Positions 60,913-63,125 of a DNA stretch of 63,125 nucleotides are shown piece after piece (position 1 is the first letter of the stretch; each line of letters opens with the position of its first letter). The stretch spans positions 1-63,125 of the forward strand of contig CASFZG010000009.1 of the NCBI GenBank assembly GCA_949299135.1, read 5' to 3'. Both the position numbers and the translations under genes were made by a program. This stretch comes from an uncultured Phascolarctobacterium sp. Its GTDB lineage: Bacteria; Bacillota; Negativicutes; Acidaminococcales; Acidaminococcaceae. Under the pieces are notes generated by a model. It worked only from the letters and a program-made list of their open reading frames with translations. It did not search any database and was not told where the DNA came from.

Positions 60913-62997
60913 GTGGGCAGAGAATTTCCGCTTGAGAAAACAAGAAATATCGGCATTATGGCTCACATCGATGCCGGTAAAACCACCACGACCGAACGTA
61001 TTCTGTTCTACACCGGACGCGTTCATAAAATCGGCGAAACCCATGAAGGCGCTGCTACCATGGACTGGATGGAACAGGAAAAAGAACGTGGTATTACCAT
61101 TACTTCCGCTGCTACCACCTGCCACTGGAAAGGCCACCGTATCAACATCATTGATACTCCGGGCCACGTTGACTTCACTGTAGAAGTTGAACGTTCTCTG
61201 CGTGTTCTTGACGGCTCCGTTGCAGTATTCTGCGCCAAAGGCGGCGTTGAACCTCAGTCCGAAACCGTATGGCGCCAGGCTGATAAATACAGCGTACCGC
61301 GTATGGCTTACGTAAATAAAATGGATATTACGGGCGCGAACTTCTATAATGTAGTTCAAATGATGAAAGACCGCCTCGGCGCTAACGCAGTGCCTATCCA
61401 GCTGCCTATCGGCTACGAAGATTCCTTTGAAGGTATCGTTGACCTGATTAAAATGCAGGCTATTGTTTACGGCGATAAGCTCGGCAAAGACGAAGAATTC
61501 GTTGAAATTCCGGCAGATATGAAGGAAAAAGCTGAAGAATACCGTCAGGCTCTCATCGAAGCAGTTGCTGAAAGCGATGACGAACTGATGATGAAATACC
61601 TCGAAGGCGAAGAACTTACCGAAGAAGAAATCATGACCGGTATCCGCAAACAGACCATTGCCTGCAAGATGACCCCGGTTTGCTGTGGTTCTTCTTACAA
61701 AAACAAAGGCGTTCAGCCTCTGCTTGATGCAATCGTTGCTTTCATGCCGGCACCGACCGACATTCCTCACATTAAAGGTGTTATTCCTGAAACCGGCGAG
61801 GAAGATGAACGTCCGTCCAGCGATGAAGAACCGTTTGCAGCTCTGGCATTCAAGATTATGACCGACCCGTATGTTGGTAAGCTCGCATTCTTCCGCGTAT
61901 ATTCCGGTACTCTTGAATCCGGTTCCTATGTTTATAACTCTACTAAAGGCAAACGCGAACGTATCGGCCGTATCCTGCAAATGCATGCAAACCACCGCCA
62001 GGAAATCGAAAAGGTTTACGCAGGCGACATTGCTGCTGCAGTAGGCTTGAAAGATACCACTACCGGCGATACTCTTTGCGATGAAAAAGCTCCGATTATC
62101 CTCGAGTCCATGGTATTCCCTGATCCGGTTATTTCCGTAGCCGTTGAACCGAAAACCAAAGCTGACCAGGAAAAAATGGGCATTGCTCTTGCAAAACTTG
62201 CCGAAGAAGACCCGACCTTCCGCGTTCACACTGATCCGGAAACCGCGCAGACCATCATCTCCGGTATGGGCGAGCTTCACCTCGACATCATCGTTGACCG
62301 TCTGCTCCGCGAATTCCACGTTGGCTGCAGCGTAGGTAACCCGCAGGTTGCTTATCGTGAAACCATCCGCAAATCCGTTAAAGCTGAAGGTAAATTTGTT
62401 CGTCAGTCCGGCGGTAAAGGCCAGTACGGCCACTGCTGGCTGGAACTCACTCCGCTGGAACCCGGCGAAGGCTTCAAATTCGACAACAAAGTTGTCGGCG
62501 GTGCTATTCCGAAAGAATACATCGGACCTGTTGAAGCAGGTGTTAAAGAAGCTATGGAAAACGGCGTAGTTGCCGGTTATCCGATGGTAGATATCGGCGT
62601 AACTGTTTACGACGGTTCTTACCATGAAGTCGACTCCTCTGAAATGGCATTTAAGATTGCCGGTTCTATGGGCTTCCGTGCTGGTGCACTGAAAGCTGAC
62701 CCGGTTATCCTTGAGCCTTACATGAAAGTAGAAGTTACCGTTCCTGAAGAATACATGGGCGACGTTATCGGCGACCTGAACAGCCGCCGCGGACGCATCA
62801 ACAGCATGGAAGCACGCAACGGTGCGCAGGTTATCGACGCATTCGTTCCGCTGTCTGAAATGTTCGGTTATGCAACCGACCTTCGTTCCAAAACTCAGGG
62901 CCGCGGCAACTACTCCATGGAAGTTGACCATTACGAAGAAGTTCCGAGAAATATTGCTGAAGCAATTGTTGCTAAAAACAAAGGCACTCAGGCCTAA
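60913..62997 (+). CDS. fusA: Elongation factor G
   Basis: A 694-residue GTPase for translocation: [12 protein letters not shown] (G1), [11 protein letters not shown] (G2), DTPGHVDFT (G3), NKMD (G4), plus domains II-V to the end. GTG start at 60913 with GAGGGAGG upstream. Confidence 0.99.
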   Translation: MGREFPLEKTRNIGIMAHIDAGKTTTTERILFYTGRVHKIGETHEGAATMDWMEQEKERGITITSAATTCHWKGHRINIIDTPGHVDFTVEVERSLRVLDGSVAVFCAKGGVEPQSETVWRQADKYSVPRMAYVNKMDITGANFYNVVQMMKDRLGANAVPIQLPIGYEDSFEGIVDLIKMQAIVYGDKLGKDEEFVEIPADMKEKAEEYRQALIEAVAESDDELMMKYLEGEELTEEEIMTGIRKQTIACKMTPVCCGSSYKNKGVQPLLDAIVAFMPAPTDIPHIKGVIPETGEEDERPSSDEEPFAALAFKIMTDPYVGKLAFFRVYSGTLESGSYVYNSTKGKRERIGRILQMHANHRQEIEKVYAGDIAAAVGLKDTTTGDTLCDEKAPIILESMVFPDPVISVAVEPKTKADQEKMGIALAKLAEEDPTFRVHTDPETAQTIISGMGELHLDIIVDRLLREFHVGCSVGNPQVAYRETIRKSVKAEGKFVRQSGGKGQYGHCWLELTPLEPGEGFKFDNKVVGGAIPKEYIGPVEAGVKEAMENGVVAGYPMVDIGVTVYDGSYHEVDSSEMAFKIAGSMGFRAGALKADPVILEPYMKVEVTVPEEYMGDVIGDLNSRRGRINSMEARNGAQVIDAFVPLSEMFGYATDLRSKTQGRGNYSMEVDHYEEVPRNIAEAIVAKNKGTQA

Positions 62998-63027
62998 GAA
63001 TTTACCCGTCTAAGGAGGAAACAATAA

Positions 63028-63125
63028 ATGGCAAAGCAAAAATATGAAAGAACAAAACCCCATGCTAACATTGGCACCATCGGTCACGTAGACCATGGCA
63101 AAACCACTCTTACCGCTGCAATCAC
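63028..63125 (+). CDS. tuf: Elongation factor Tu, 5' part
   Basis: The first 32 codons of EF-Tu, cut by the window edge: [20 protein letters not shown] then [11 protein letters not shown] (G1). AAGGAGGAAAC lies upstream. It completes the rpsL-rpsG-fusA-tuf order. Confidence 0.97.
   Translation, partial: MAKQKYERTKPHANIGTIGHVDHGKTTLTAAI

Noticed and set aside
60889..62931. 680-codon open frame antisense to fusA
   Set aside because: It mirrors the EF-G gene codon by codon, has Phe/Asn/His-rich composition typical of an antisense shadow, and no ribosome binding site.

Overview
This window looks like a chromosome segment of a Gram-negative-type Firmicute (class Negativicutes; an Acidaminococcaceae/Phascolarctobacterium-like gut anaerobe is my best guess). 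The evidence is Firmicute-style gene content and order (comEA-comEC-holA, rpmF with YceD, fapR-plsX-fabH-fabD-fabG-acpP-fabF, coaD next to rsmD, tmcAL, recD2, comFC, an ABC-F protein of YfmM type) together with amino-acid and folate enzymes typical of such anaerobes. The exact genus is inference. Most genes use strong AGGAGG-type ribosome binding sites, often with GTG or TTG starts. The housekeeping DNA is moderately GC-rich; several accessory islands are clearly AT-richer.

Layout. 1-633: non-coding DNA with several palindromes, then a class III Fic AMP-transferase gene. 1395-5121: a type IV pilus/competence pseudopilus operon (PilC/ComGB, a ComGC-like pilin, four minor pilin-like proteins) with no ATPase gene. 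5165-14563: metallophosphoesterase, leuS, comEA-comEC-holA, glutamine synthetase. 14564-15444: a structured repeat (copy A) and a yefM-yoeB toxin-antitoxin pair. 15594-24791: YajQ, adenine deaminase, a GltD-like oxidoreductase, an M20 hydrolase with two membrane proteins, an ABC-F protein, a YhcH-family protein. 24817-25713: tRNA-Asn, tRNA-Glu and tRNA-Val, a second copy (B) of the structured repeat, and a compact convergent locus that looks like an Fst/par-type type I toxin-antitoxin system encoding a 29-residue membrane peptide. 25713-31988: a metal hydrolase, a secreted glucosaminidase, trmL, a four-gene folate operon (PTPS, folE2, folP, folK) and pepT.

32077-37057: secreted pentapeptide protein, HAD phosphatase, an AdoMet-decarboxylase homologue without its pyruvoyl-forming serine, recD2 and comFC. 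37058-41795: an AT-rich accessory island with a HipA-like kinase, a three-gene gtr-type surface glucosylation cluster (its gtrB copy is frameshifted), a 16-bp inverted-repeat segment carrying a promoter, and a serine recombinase, which together suggest phase variation. 41921-48780: DUF4127 protein, rsmD, coaD, tmcAL, ackA, yceD-rpmF. 48980-56590: FapR-controlled phospholipid and fatty-acid synthesis operon through rnc. 56690-59373: an orphan HsdR-N-type nuclease, a radical SAM protein and a DNA glycosylase. 59585-63125: the str operon (L7Ae-like protein, rpsL, rpsG, fusA, start of tuf).

The observations most worth following up are: the two covarying copies of an unassigned structured element, each next to a toxin-antitoxin module; the Fst-like type I locus; the invertible promoter upstream of the gtr cluster; the serine-less SpeD homologue; and the folate operon in which a Cys+Glu PTPS appears to replace FolB. 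All assignments rest on reading the sequence and on remembered family features; no database search was run.
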